This document shows, piece after piece, positions 17,085 to 26,136 of a stretch of DNA of 64,000 nucleotides. The stretch lies in assembly GCA_963808315.1 (NCBI GenBank), contig CAWEFK010000036.1, positions 310,001 to 374,000 of the forward strand, given 5' to 3'. Made by a program: the position numbers and the translations under genes. Within the stretch, counting starts at the first letter, position 1. Each line of letters starts with the position of its first letter. Origin of the DNA: Palsa-504 sp963808315. Its GTDB lineage: Bacteria > Actinomycetota > Actinomycetes > Streptosporangiales > Streptosporangiaceae. Below the pieces are notes generated by a model. The model saw nothing but the letters and a program-made list of their open reading frames with translations, did not search any database and had not been told where the DNA came from.

Positions 17085-18243
17085 TCATTCGGGAGGTCGC
17101 GGCGCTCGATGGCGGCGGCCATCAGCTCGGGAAAGGCATCGGGCGTGCACGCGAACGCGGGAACGCCCAGTTCGGCGAGGGCGGCCGCGTTGTCGTGGTC
17201 ATAGCTGGGCGCGCCGTCGTCGGACAGCGCGAGCAGGGCGATGACGACGGTGCCCGCCGCGGTCAGGTCGGCGATCCGGCGCAGCAGCTCGTCCCGGTTG
17301 CCGCCTTCGATACAGGTCGCTGACCAGGATGAAGATCGTGCTGGCGGGCCGCGTGATCAGCTGCTGGCAGTAGGCGACGGCCCGGTTGATGTCGGTGCCG
17401 CCGCCGAGCTGGGTGCCGAAAAGCACGTCGACCGGGTCGCTGAGCAGGTCGGTCAGGTCGACGACCGAGGTGTCGAAGGCGACCACCGACGTGCGCAGCG
17501 ACCCGATGGAGCCGAGCACCGCGCCGAACACCCCGGCATACACCACCGAGGACGGCCATCGACCCGCTCTGGTCCAGGCAGATGATGACGTCACGCGCCA
17601 CCGCCTGCTGTTTCCTGGCGTAGCCGATCAGCCGTTCGGGCACGATCGTGTGGTGGTCGGGCTGGTAGTTCCGCAGGTTCGCGCGGATCGTCCGGTCCCA
17701 GTCGATGTCGGCGGGACGCCTCGGCCTGCTCGTCCGGCTGGCCCGGTTCAGCGCCCCGGTCACCGCCGAACGGGTCCGCTGGGCCAGCCGCCGCTCCAGG
17801 TCCCTGGTCACGGCGCGCACCACCGCACGGGCCGATTCCCGCGCCTGCTCGGGGATCACCCGGCTCAGCGAGAGCAGCGTGCCGACCAGGTGCACGTCGG
17901 GCTCGACCGCGTCGAGCATCTCGGGTTCGAGCAGCAGCCGGGTCAGGCCAAGTCGTTCGATCGCGTCCTTCTGCATCACCTGGACCACGCTGACCGGGAA
18001 AAACGTCCGGATATCACCCAGCCACCTGGCCACCCGCGGGGCTGAGGCGCCCAGCCCGGCCCCGCGCCGCCCGCCGCCGCCGGGTGCGCCGGCCTCGCCC
18101 CCCGTTCGGTCGGAGTCGTACAGGGCGCTGAGCGCCGCGTCGACGCGCGCGTCGTCTCCGCCCAGCTCGGTGCCCGTACCGTCGTCGGCCCCGCCGAGCA
18201 CGAGCCGCCAGCGGCGCATCCGCTCCTGCCGCCCGGTGCTCAC
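17085..18243 (-). pseudogene. VWA domain protein of MoxR cluster (frameshifted)
   Basis: The GTG at 18243 overlaps the DUF5682 stop (GTGA) and gives VSTGRQERMRRWRLVLGG. A conserved middle follows (DIRTFFPVSVVQVMQKDAI, DIDWDRTIRANLRNYQPDH), then the von Willebrand A domain with the MIDAS motif VIICLDQSGSMA. The VWA domain continues in a second frame (VYAGVFGAVLGSIGSLRTSV, GTQLGGGTDINRAVAYCQQ, TIFILVSDLY) and a third (GGNRDELLRRIADLTAAG, PAFACTPDAFPELMAAAI). Breaks are at about 17555 and 17312. Such VWA proteins bind metal and act with MoxR ATPases. The exact 3' end is uncertain. Confidence 0.8.
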
Positions 18244-20430
18244 GGCGCGTCCGACGCGGCGCCGAGCCCGAGGATGCGCCGCGACCGTCCGGACGGCGAT
18301 GGCCGCCCGGTCCTGGTCCAGCTCGTCGTCGGCCGCGGCCTCGGGGACCGGGTCGCGGCCGTCCAGGCGGCCGGCCTGCTCGCCGATCGCCCGCCGCTCG
18401 GGCGGCGCGAACCCGCCGAAGGTCCGCCGCAGCGCGGGCAGGGCCGCGGCGAAGGCGTCCTCGCTCAGCCCCGCCAGCCAGCGATCGGTCAGGCCGAGCA
18501 GCTTGCCGTCGTGCACGAGCAGCAGGCCGCTCCCGGCCAGGAACCCCTCCGCCCAGCTCGCGGCGGCCGCGGCCGGGGCGGCCGGGGACAGCTCGCGGGA
18601 CATCCGGGTCCCCGCGTCATCGGCGGTGATCCGTCCCGCGTCGAGCAGCAGCCGGGTCAGCCGCCCGGAGATGAGGGCAGGCGGGGCCAGCCGCGCCAGC
18701 GTGTCCAGCCAGCGGTCGCGGCTGACGCCGTCGGCGAGCAGGCCGGTGGCCGCGTGCACGGCGTCGATGCGGTCCCGCAGCACCCGTTCGGCGGTCTCGT
18801 CCAGGGACGCCACCGCGGCGGGCAGGCCCGCGCAGATCCGGGTGATCATCTCGATGGCCACGTCCCCGAGCCGGGCCGGGTCGGTGCCGCGCACGTCACC
18901 GTACCTGGCCGCCCGGACCAGGGCGGGCAGCGCCGCCATCAGGTGGGTCACGTCGGTGTCCAGCGCGGCGCGGTCCTTGACCGCGGCCAGGACCGGACGG
19001 CAGGGCGTCACCGAGGTCGGCCAGCAGGCACCGCTCGACCAGCGCGGTCAGGTCCTCCAGCGCGGTAGCCTCGGTGGCCAGGGACACGGACCCGCTGACC
19101 GGCGGCGGCCGCGACCGTGCTGCCCCACATGCTCGCCTCGATCAGGGCCAGGTCGAGCTCGGGACGCCAGGTCAGCTGCCAGCTCTCCCGGAACGTCCCG
19201 ATGTTCCTCGTCCGCCCCGCTGCGTCCGGCCCCAGGCCACGCCGAGCAGGGCCAGCCGATGCAGCAGGTGGCTGCGGGCCAGGTCATTGGGCTTACGCAG
19301 GTCCAGGTCAACCTCGCGCGGCGCGGCCTCGGGCCGCAGCCGGAGGCGGCGCTGCTGGTCGTGCAGGTCCTGCTGCAGCGGCACCATGGGGGTCGCGGCA
19401 GGCACGGTGCCGAGCCGCTCGCCGACCACCAGCCGCCGCTGGATCAGCTCGGAGCGCAGCTCGCTGCCCTCGCACAGCACGGCGCGGGCGGCCTCGGTGA
19501 CCTCCTCCAGGCCGGCCAGCGGACGCCCGCGCAACGCGGCCAGGGCATCGGCCAGCCGGACGGATTCGATGACGTGCGCCGAGGACACGGCGATCCCGTC
19601 GGCGCGCAGCACCGCGGCGGCCCGGGCCAGCCACCGCTCGATCGGCTGCCCCGGGGAGGAGAACAGGTGGTCATACCAGCCGGGAGAGCGGATTCCCGCG
19701 CCGTAACCCGAGGCGTAGGACAGGCGGCCGTAGGTCCAGGGCACCCAGGTGAGGGTGGCCTTCACCTTCGGCAGCCCGCGCAGCAGCCGGTCGTCCGCCG
19801 CTGCGGACGGCAGGTCCTGCAGGGCAGGCACGTGCCAGGCGCCGCAGACCACGGCGATCCGCTGGTAGCCGTCCTTGATGGTTTTGCGCAGCACCTTGCG
19901 CATGTACGCCTCGCGGACCGCGTCCCGCGGGTCGGGCTCGCCCGCCTGCGCGCGGAGGATCCCGATGGCCTCGGCCAGGGCCGCGAAGATCGCGGGCCCG
20001 GGAACGTGCTCGACCACGTCCTCCCACCAGCGCTCGGGATCGTCGTACCCGGCCGCCGTGGCCAGCTCGCCGACCGGGTCCGCGCTGCCCGCCGGGTGGC
20101 GCGGGTGGTCATCGCCAGCTGGTGGGCGGCAGGCAGGTCGCAGAACCGGACTCCGATCCCGGCCTCGAGCGCGTACCTGATGGCCTGCCACTCCGGGGAG
20201 AAGACCGCGAACGGCCAGAACGCGGCCGTCTTCGGCTCCCCGGCCACGTACCCGAGCAGCGCCACCGGCGGAACCATGTCGTCGGCCGCCGCCAGCTCCA
20301 CCAGCCCGTCGGCCTCAGGCGGCCCCTCGATCAGCACCACATCCGGCTGCTGCTCGACCAGCGCCGCCCGCACCGACCGCGCCGACCCCGGCCCGTGATG
20401 GCGCACCCCGTACAGCTCAACCACGATCAA
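18240..20430 (-). pseudogene. DUF5682 family protein (about five frameshifts)
   Basis: About 730 residues are recoverable across frames. The N-terminus has ELYGVRHHGPGSARSVRAAL and VVLIEGPPEADGLV. The middle has YMRKVLRKTIKDGYQRIAV, VVCGAWHVPALQDLP and FSSPGQPIERWLARAAAVL. The C-terminus has ATEATALEDLTALVERCLL, ALPALVRAARYGDVRGTD and TFGGFAPPERRAIGE. It ends AAILGLGAASDAP with a TGA overlapping the VWA start. Breaks are at about 20100, 19205, 19095, 19013 and 18285. Two GxxH motifs (GVRH and GAWH) resemble those of TIKI/TraB/EreA-type hydrolases; this is my inference. The start is TTG at 20430 or GTG at 20424. Confidence 0.75.
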
Positions 20431-20469
20431 TATCCCGAACGGACCATGGTGCCTGCGCCCGGCCAGCCC

Positions 20470-21585
20470 TCACCCGGCGGCCTCGCGGCAGGCCCAGTAG
20501 AAGTCGCTCCAGTCGTCGCGCTCCCGGACCACGGCCTCCAGGTATTCCTGCCAGATGCCCCGGTCCGAGACGGGGTCCTGGACCACGGCGCCGGTGATGC
20601 CGCCGGCGATGTCGGCGGGGCGCAGCACGCCGTCGCCGAAGTGGGCGGCCAGGGCGAGACCGCTGGTGATGACCGAGATCGCCTCGGCGGTGGACAGGGT
20701 CGCGCTCGGCGACTTGACCTTGGCCCGGCCGTCTTCCGTGACGCCCTGGCGCAGCTCACGGAAGATCGTGACGACCCGCTTGATCTCATCGGCGCCGTGC
20801 GGCATGTCCGGCAGCCCGATCGAGCGGCCGAGCTGGGCGACCCGCCGGGTGACGATGTCGACCTCCTGCTCGGCCGTGGCCGGAACCGGGAGCACGACGG
20901 TGTTGAACCGCCTGCGCAGCGCGCTGGACAGCTCGTTCACCCCGCGGTCCCTGTCGTTGGCGGTGGCGATGACGTTGAAGCCCCTGACCGCCTGCAGCTC
21001 ACCGCCGAGCTCGGGGATCGGCAGCGTCTTCTCGGACAAGATGGTGATCAGGGCGTCCTGCACGTCCGAGGGCATCCGGGTCAGCTCTTCCACCCGGGCG
21101 ATCTGGCCGCCCGCCATCGCGCGCATCACCGGGCTGGGGACCATCGCTCCGCGCGAGGGTCCCTCGGCGATCAGCCGGGCGTAGTTCCAGCCGTACCTGA
21201 CCGCCTCCTCCGCGGTCCCCGCGGTGCCCTGCACCATCAGGGTGGAGTCGGCCGAGATCGCCGCGGCCAGGTGCTCCGATAGCCAGGTTTTCGCCGTTCC
21301 CGGCACGCCGAGCAGCAGCAGGGCCCGGTCCGTGGCCAGCGTGGCCACGGCCACCTCGATGAGACGGCGCGAACCGACGTACTTCGGCGTGATCTCGGTA
21401 CCGTCGGCCGCCGTGCCCCCCAGCAGGTACGTGGTCACCCCCCACGGGGACAACCGCCAGCCCGGCGGCCGGACCCGGTCGTCGGAGGCGGCCAGGGCGG
21501 CCAGTTCGGCCGCGTATTCCTGCTCCGCGTGCGGCCGCAGGGCTGTTTCGTGCCCGGGACCCGCCTCAGCCGCCGCTGTCGTCAT
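20470..21585 (-). CDS. MoxR-type AAA+ ATPase
   Basis: The 371-residue ATPase has Walker A LLLGVPGTAKTWLSEHLAAA, a Walker B-like GQIARVEELTRMPSDVQDAL, sensor 1 FNVIATANDRDRGVNELS and an arginine-finger region SSALRRRFNTVVL. A C-terminal lid carries ATLSTAEAISVITSGLALA. MoxR ATPases act as chaperones that remodel or insert metals into partner proteins together with VWA proteins, and a VWA gene is two genes downstream. The ATG at 21585 has AAGGAG 7 nt upstream. It overlaps the end of the DUF5691 gene by 20 bases. Confidence 0.92.
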   Translation of the reverse strand: MTTAAAEAGPGHETALRPHAEQEYAAELAALAASDDRVRPPGWRLSPWGVTTYLLGGTAADGTEITPKYVGSRRLIEVAVATLATDRALLLLGVPGTAKTWLSEHLAAAISADSTLMVQGTAGTAEEAVRYGWNYARLIAEGPSRGAMVPSPVMRAMAGGQIARVEELTRMPSDVQDALITILSEKTLPIPELGGELQAVRGFNVIATANDRDRGVNELSSALRRRFNTVVLPVPATAEQEVDIVTRRVAQLGRSIGLPDMPHGADEIKRVVTIFRELRQGVTEDGRAKVKSPSATLSTAEAISVITSGLALAAHFGDGVLRPADIAGGITGAVVQDPVSDRGIWQEYLEAVVRERDDWSDFYWACREAAG

Positions 21586-22663
21586 CGTCAAGCTCCTTGC
21601 GCATCTCGTAGCGGAACTGCAGCACCCTGATCATGTCCCTGACGGCCAGCGGGACGCCCGGCTCCGGGCCGTCCAGGAGGCCGCCCAGCGCCGGGTCGGC
21701 CCACCGGGCGAGCTGACTCAGGGCCTCGTTCTCGGCCAGTGAGCCGGGCGGCCGGCCGGTGACCGCCTCCATGATCAGGGCCGTCATCCAGTCCTGGTCA
21801 CGCTGCGCGATCGCCGCTCGGGTCCAGCCGGTGTACAGCACCGGCGCCCAGTCTCCCGATCGTAGGCTCACGATTGTGGCCGGCGGCATGGCGAACGCGT
21901 GCGTCCAGGTGCGCAGCGGGGTCCGGGCCAGGACCTCGAGCATGAGGCGGGTCCGGTCGGCCAGCTGCGATCGGCCCGCGGCCGGCCCCGGAGCAATCCC
22001 GTCCCGCCGCATCGAGGCGTCGCATTCGGCCGGCGGGCTGATGATCAGGCGAGTTCCCCGGATGCCTCGTTCGATGCGCAGGCAGCTCAGGGCCCGGCCG
22101 GCCATCCGCTGCCCGAGGGCGGCCTCGAGCAGCGGTTCATCGGCGACAAGCTCCCGGGCGGGCGCACCGGTTGGCTCGGCCGCCGCGAACGCCCAGTCCG
22201 GGTTGAGCCCGGCCAGCCACCGGGCCCGCGACCCGCCGACCGTCACCACCAGGTGCCGCAGCTCAGCACCCGCGGGCGTGGTCCGCCGGGCCCGGTCGAG
22301 CAGCGCGGGCACCAGCTGCGCGGGGGGCCGCAGGCCGCGGGTCACGGCTGTCGTGAGCCATTCGGACAGCAGGTCGGGGTGCTCCCCGCCGAGCATCGCG
22401 GCCAGCCGGCGGCTGGCCGCCTGGCTGACCGCGGGTCGTGGATCGGGCTCGGCCGCCGGCGGCGGCTCGGCCCGGTCAGGTACCCGGCCCGCCCGGCGCG
22501 CGGCGGTCAGCAGCGCGGCCCGGCCCAGCAGCAGGTCAGCCGGGTCGGAGGATCCCGTCGTAGGGTCAGCCCCGGACGGGCGGCCGGGGATCTGGACCGG
22601 GGGAACCACGGCTCGTTCGGTACCGATAAGACTCGCGGTGACCAGGTCCCGCCAGGCGCTCAC
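21566..22663 (-). CDS. DUF5691 family protein
   Basis: The GTG at 22663 overlaps the SWIM gene stop as GTGA and gives VSAWRDLVTASLIGTERA, the usual start of this family. The 365-residue protein is largely helical and soluble: ADLLLGRAALLTAARRAG, RRLAAMLGGEHPDLLSEWL, GSRARWLAGLNPDWAF, RTPLRTWTHAFAMPPATIV and a C-terminal VRDMIRVLQFRYEMRKELD. No catalytic motif is apparent. It occurs with SWIM, MoxR, DUF5682 and VWA genes in other actinobacteria as I recall. The longer upstream ORF start is rejected because it lies within the SWIM gene. Confidence 0.8.
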   Translation of the reverse strand: MSAWRDLVTASLIGTERAVVPPVQIPGRPSGADPTTGSSDPADLLLGRAALLTAARRAGRVPDRAEPPPAAEPDPRPAVSQAASRRLAAMLGGEHPDLLSEWLTTAVTRGLRPPAQLVPALLDRARRTTPAGAELRHLVVTVGGSRARWLAGLNPDWAFAAAEPTGAPARELVADEPLLEAALGQRMAGRALSCLRIERGIRGTRLIISPPAECDASMRRDGIAPGPAAGRSQLADRTRLMLEVLARTPLRTWTHAFAMPPATIVSLRSGDWAPVLYTGWTRAAIAQRDQDWMTALIMEAVTGRPPGSLAENEALSQLARWADPALGGLLDGPEPGVPLAVRDMIRVLQFRYEMRKELDDDDSGG

Positions 22664-24030
22664 AGCGGTACCGTCCCGGTCCGGTCCCAGGCGGTCAGCG
22701 GCCACAGGCCGCGCGGGGACCACTCGCCGGCCACCGTCAGCGGGGCGCCGCCGGACAGGGCGAACAGCGGCCAGCAATCGCCCGCGCCCGGGTGCAGCGG
22801 CAGCGCGTCACCGTCCGCGTCCAGCAGGCACGGGCGGCCGGAGCGGGCCGGGGTCGACGGGGTCGCCAGGGTCGACGGGGTCGCGGCCAGGACGGCGGGC
22901 CAGCTGTCCAGCCAGGGGTCCGCGCCGAGCGCCTGCGCCCACGAGGTCAGCAGCTCCGCCACCGTCTGGGCGGGCGGCGCGCTCGTCCGGGCCTGGTCGT
23001 GCCTGACCGCGACCAGGGCGCGCAGCGGGACCGCGGCCGGGTAGAAGACCAGTTCCGCATCCACCTCGGTGCCGACGGTGAGGGAGTCGTCCAGCGACTG
23101 GCCCGCGGCGGCGAAACTGAGCACCAGCGCGAACCGGCCGCTCGTCCGCCCGCGTAGCCACGTCCGGCGGCTCCGCAGCCGGTCCTGGTCGGTGTCCCGC
23201 CGGGCCAGCACCTGCCAGCGGTCCCTGACGCGGGTGCCGCCGGCCAGCACGTCGGCCTGACGGACGGTGAACCCGATCCGGGCCCGGACGGTTTCCCTGA
23301 GCGGTGACGCCAGGTCGCCCTGATGGGCGTAGGCGGTGGCGAGCAGCCGGAGCAGCGCGTACTCCTCCAGCAGCCGGCCGTCCCAGCCCGGGCCGGAATG
23401 CGGGACCATGGCCAGTCCGCGCAGCCGTTCGGCCAGGCCGGGTGCCTGGGCGTCGACCATCCGGGCGGCGATATCGTCCCAGTGCCTGTAGCCGGCCTGC
23501 TGGCTGCCCGCCAGGCCCTGCCGCACCTGGTCGCACAGCCACCGGTCGAGCTCGGCCAGGCCCGCTCGAACTCTGTCTTCTCGGGGGGAGCGATCCCCCC
23601 GACCCCCCCTGCTTACGGGGGGGCTGCCCGCCCCCCGTGCCCCCCTGGGGCCCCCGGTGGGGGCCTCTTGCGCGGCCGCGGCCGCGCGGGCTGCGGCCGC
23701 GCGGGATGCGAACCAGGTTTGGGCCCAGGCGGGCGGATCGCCTGGGCCGTCTTGGACGGCGCCATCGGCCCAGAGCAGGAGCAGGGCGAGCGCGTGCTTG
23801 CACGGGAACTTCCGGCTCGGGCACGAGCACTGATAGGCCGGGCCGGACAGGTCGACCGCGGTGCGGTAGGGCGCGGCGGCGCTGCCGCGGCACTCACCCC
23901 AGAGCCCATCAGGCCCCCTGACCCCGGTCAGCGGCCACGAGGCGGCGGACGCCAGCGCCTGCGCGGCCCGTTGCGACGTTACGTCGGGCGCCAGCGTGAG
24001 CGCCCTCGCACGATCCCAGCGTTCCGCCAC
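22660..24030 (-). CDS. SWIM zinc finger protein
   Basis: The 456-residue protein starts at GTG and carries a SWIM zinc finger at about residues 66-80: YQCSCPSRKFPCKHALALLL, with the CxCx(n)CxH ligands. Before it lies ALASAASWPLTGVRGPDGL. After it is a linker into which a palindromic element copy is inserted in frame (residues about 118-148, PTGGPRGARGAGSPPVSRGG). Then come VRQGLAGSQQAGYRHWDDIA, RRTWLRGRTSGRFALVLSF and TVAGEWSPRGLWPL. SWIM domains bind DNA or protein. It is the first gene of the five-gene cluster and is translationally coupled to DUF5691. Confidence 0.9.
   Translation of the reverse strand: MAERWDRARALTLAPDVTSQRAAQALASAASWPLTGVRGPDGLWGECRGSAAAPYRTAVDLSGPAYQCSCPSRKFPCKHALALLLLWADGAVQDGPGDPPAWAQTWFASRAAAARAAAAAQEAPTGGPRGARGAGSPPVSRGGRGDRSPREDRVRAGLAELDRWLCDQVRQGLAGSQQAGYRHWDDIAARMVDAQAPGLAERLRGLAMVPHSGPGWDGRLLEEYALLRLLATAYAHQGDLASPLRETVRARIGFTVRQADVLAGGTRVRDRWQVLARRDTDQDRLRSRRTWLRGRTSGRFALVLSFAAAGQSLDDSLTVGTEVDAELVFYPAAVPLRALVAVRHDQARTSAPPAQTVAELLTSWAQALGADPWLDSWPAVLAATPSTLATPSTPARSGRPCLLDADGDALPLHPGAGDCWPLFALSGGAPLTVAGEWSPRGLWPLTAWDRTGTVPL
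23583..23668. repeat. dispersed G/C palindromic element, copy B
   Basis: The core at 23615-23638 matches copy A with a single G missing, in the opposite orientation. Flanking blocks (G6-AGCGAT-C6 on one side, C6-TGGGG-C5 on the other) also match copy A in order and spacing. Here the element lies in frame in the linker after the SWIM finger. Unlike copy A it keeps the reading frame open. Confidence 0.85.
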
Positions 24031-24086
24031 CGTCGCACCCTAACCGGTCGCGCCGACATTCACGGCCACAGCTGGCGGACCCGCGG

Positions 24087-24152
24087 GGGGCGCTCCGCGG
24101 GGGCATCCCGGGGTCGGCTCCGCGCGGGGCGCTCCGCTGGGGACATTCCCGG
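24087..24152. repeat. tandem GGGGCGCTCCGC repeat (copy D, related)
   Basis: GGGGCGCTCCGC occurs at 24087-24098 and 24126-24137, each followed by G-rich sequence and a CAT(C/T)CCCGG motif, a 39-base period. The same GGGGCGCTCCG motif borders palindromic element copy A (complement, about 1531-1541). This suggests one repeat family with intergenic and intragenic forms. Confidence 0.65.
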
Positions 24153-24224
24153 TTACCCCCTGTCCCATACGCATCGTCGGGCCACTTCCGTTCAACTTGC
24201 CAGGGTTTTACGTGGAGCATATTG

Positions 24225-24289
24225 GCTTTGTGGAGACTTTTGTGCACTATAATCCCTAAAAGCCTCCACAAAGCTAAAGTCTTCCACAA
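24225..24289 (+). promoter_or_regulatory. 17-bp inverted repeat with third arm and TATAAT
   Basis: Left arm 24225-24241 (GCTTTGTGGAGACTTTT) pairs with right arm 24258-24274 with one mismatch. The 16-base loop contains TATAAT at 24248-24253. A third element, AAAGTCTTCCACAA at 24276-24289, can also pair with the left arm with one bulge. It could be a multi-site operator or an RNA switch with two exclusive hairpins. It is the most AT-rich spot between the divergent genes. Confidence 0.6.
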
Positions 24290-24418
24290 TAATTGTTCGA
24301 TTCGGAGGCCCGAGGCGCCGAGGTGCACGCCTGCACACGCCGTCTTCTGCTTCGGGGCATACTCAGCGGTGCCGCGCGGTTGAGGGCTACTGCCACTTGG
24401 GAGAACGGAGACACGCCA

Positions 24419-25333
24419 ATGAAGGCAGTACGGTTCGACGAGTACGGCGGGGTGGACGTCCTGAAGGTCGAGGATGTGCCGACCCCGGAGCCGGGCCCTG
24501 GGCAGGTGCTTGTCCAGGTCAAGGCGGCGGGGATCAACCCTGGTGAAGCCAAGATCCGCGACGGACAGCTGCACGCGATGTGGCCGGCCACCTTTCCGTC
24601 CGGACAGGGCAGTGACCTGGCCGGGATCGTCGCGCAGACCGGGTCCGGCGTGACGAGCGTCGCGGCCGGTGACGAGGCGATCGGCTACACCGACAACCGC
24701 TCCAGCCAGGCCGAGTACGCCGTGGTGGAGGAGCAGAACCTGACCGCCAAGCCGGCCGGCCTGCCCTGGGAGGTGGCCGGTGCGCTGTTCGTGGCCGGGG
24801 CCACCGCCTACGCCGTGGTGCGGGCGGTCGCGCTGGCCGAGGGGGACACCGTGGTGGTCTCCGGCGCGGCGGGCGGAGTCGGCTCCATCGCCGTCCAGCT
24901 GGCCCGGCGGGCCGGTGCCACCGTGATCGGGCTGGCCAGTGAGACTCATCACGAATGGCTGACCGGCCACGGGGTGATTCCCGTGGCCTACGGCGACGGG
25001 GTGGCCGACCGGATCCGGCAGGTAACCGGCCAGGTCGACGCGTTCATCGACACGGTCGGGGCGGACTACATCGAGCTGGCCCTCGAGCTTGGCGTCCAGC
25101 CTTCCCGCATCGACACGATCGTCAGGTTCGATGCGGTCGCCCAGTACGGCATCAAGGCGGAGGGCAACGCGGCCGGGGCCAGCGCGAGCGTGCTGGCCGA
25201 GCTGGCCGGGCTGGTCGCCAAGGGTGAGCTCGAGGTACCGATCGCCCGGACATTCCCGCTCGGCCAGGTCCAGGACGCCTACCGCTACCTGGCGCAGGGC
25301 CATGTCCGGGGCAAGGTCGTCCTGACGGTGTAG
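24419..25333 (+). CDS. NADP-dependent zinc-less alcohol dehydrogenase / quinone oxidoreductase
   Basis: This 304-residue MDR-superfamily protein starts MKAVRFDEYGGVDVLKVED, has AAGINPGEAKIRDGQ, the substrate-domain GQGSDLAGIVAQTG, and the Rossmann motif VVSGAAGGVGSIAVQLARR, ending in GHVRGKVVLTV. The catalytic zinc ligands of true alcohol dehydrogenases are absent, as in quinone reductases (QOR). The ATG at 24419 is chosen over an upstream frame extension because the family starts with MKA. It stands alone, with the inverted-repeat region upstream. The physiological substrate cannot be told. Confidence 0.9.
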   Translation: MKAVRFDEYGGVDVLKVEDVPTPEPGPGQVLVQVKAAGINPGEAKIRDGQLHAMWPATFPSGQGSDLAGIVAQTGSGVTSVAAGDEAIGYTDNRSSQAEYAVVEEQNLTAKPAGLPWEVAGALFVAGATAYAVVRAVALAEGDTVVVSGAAGGVGSIAVQLARRAGATVIGLASETHHEWLTGHGVIPVAYGDGVADRIRQVTGQVDAFIDTVGADYIELALELGVQPSRIDTIVRFDAVAQYGIKAEGNAAGASASVLAELAGLVAKGELEVPIARTFPLGQVQDAYRYLAQGHVRGKVVLTV

Positions 25334-25404
25334 CAGCCGGGCCAGTCCGGCCGCCGCCAGCGGGGCGCGTAATGTCGGAATATAAGTGAGCCGGAGGAGG
25401 ACCG

Positions 25405-26073
25405 ATGAGCGAGATCATGCCGTTGTTTCCGCTCGGTGCGGTCCTGTATCCGGGGATGCTCCTGCCGCTGCACATCTTCGAGGAGCGGTACCGCCAGCTC
25501 GTTCGTGACCTGCTCGACGGGCGTGACCCCCGGAGGTTCGGCGTCATCGCGATCCGCAAAGGTCGCGAGACCGGTATCGACGGAGTGCAGTCGCTGTACG
25601 AGATCGGCTGCACCGCCACCTTGCGGCGCGTCGACCAGCACGAGGATGGCCGGTACGACATCGTGACCGTCGGCACCGACCGGTTCAGGCTCCTCGGCCT
25701 CGACGAGACGGGTCCCTACCTGCGAGGCGAGGTCGAGGTGCTGGCCGAAGGCGAAACCGACCCGGCCCTCTCGGCGCCGCTGGTGCGCACCGTGCAGACC
25801 GCGTTCCGCGCCTACCTGGACGCCCTGACCGAATCGGGTGGCGCCTCGGTCAGGATCGAGGAACTGCCGGACGAGCCCAGGCTGCTGTCCTTCATCGTCG
25901 CCGCCGCGATGATCATCGACCTGCCGGATCGGCAGGCGTTGCTGGCTGCGCCGGACACCGGGCAGCGGCTGAACCTCCAGCGGGCCATGCTGTCGCGCGA
26001 GACGGCCATGCTGCGCACGACGACCTCCCGGCCCGCCCCGGACCTGCGGAATACGCCATACAACCTCAACTGA
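25405..26073 (+). CDS. Lon N-terminal substrate-binding domain protein
   Basis: The 222-residue protein consists almost wholly of a Lon N-domain (PUA-like): MPLFPLGAVLYPGMLLPLHIFEERYRQL start, GVIAIRKGRE, EIGCTATLRRVDQHEDGRYD, VGTDRFRLLGLD, and a helical part with LLSFIVAAAMIIDLPDRQ. It lacks the Lon ATPase and protease domains, as is normal for this stand-alone family. GGAGGA precedes the ATG. It may recruit substrates for proteolysis, which is inference from the domain. Confidence 0.92.
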   Translation: MSEIMPLFPLGAVLYPGMLLPLHIFEERYRQLVRDLLDGRDPRRFGVIAIRKGRETGIDGVQSLYEIGCTATLRRVDQHEDGRYDIVTVGTDRFRLLGLDETGPYLRGEVEVLAEGETDPALSAPLVRTVQTAFRAYLDALTESGGASVRIEELPDEPRLLSFIVAAAMIIDLPDRQALLAAPDTGQRLNLQRAMLSRETAMLRTTTSRPAPDLRNTPYNLN

Positions 26074-26136
26074 AACTGAAGCCCGCAGCCGGCGCCGGAC
26101 AGGTGGGTCAGCGCCAATCACGGGTAGGGGAGTGGC

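Larger units (their letters stand above)
24031..24418. other. divergent intergenic region, SWIM cluster / oxidoreductase
   Basis: These 388 bases hold no gene. They contain the tandem G/C repeat (copy D, 24087-24152), a sharply AT-rich patch with a 17-bp inverted repeat and a TATAAT (24225-24289), then the leader of the oxidoreductase. Promoters for both divergent units must lie here. Confidence 0.6.

Noticed and set aside
17705..20398. 897-codon plus-strand open frame
   Set aside because: It is antisense to the VWA and DUF5682 genes, rich in Arg/Ser/Pro, and matches no domain; a GC-skew shadow.
23909..25303. 464-codon minus-strand open frame
   Set aside because: It is antisense to the oxidoreductase gene and runs through the intergenic repeat; no domain.
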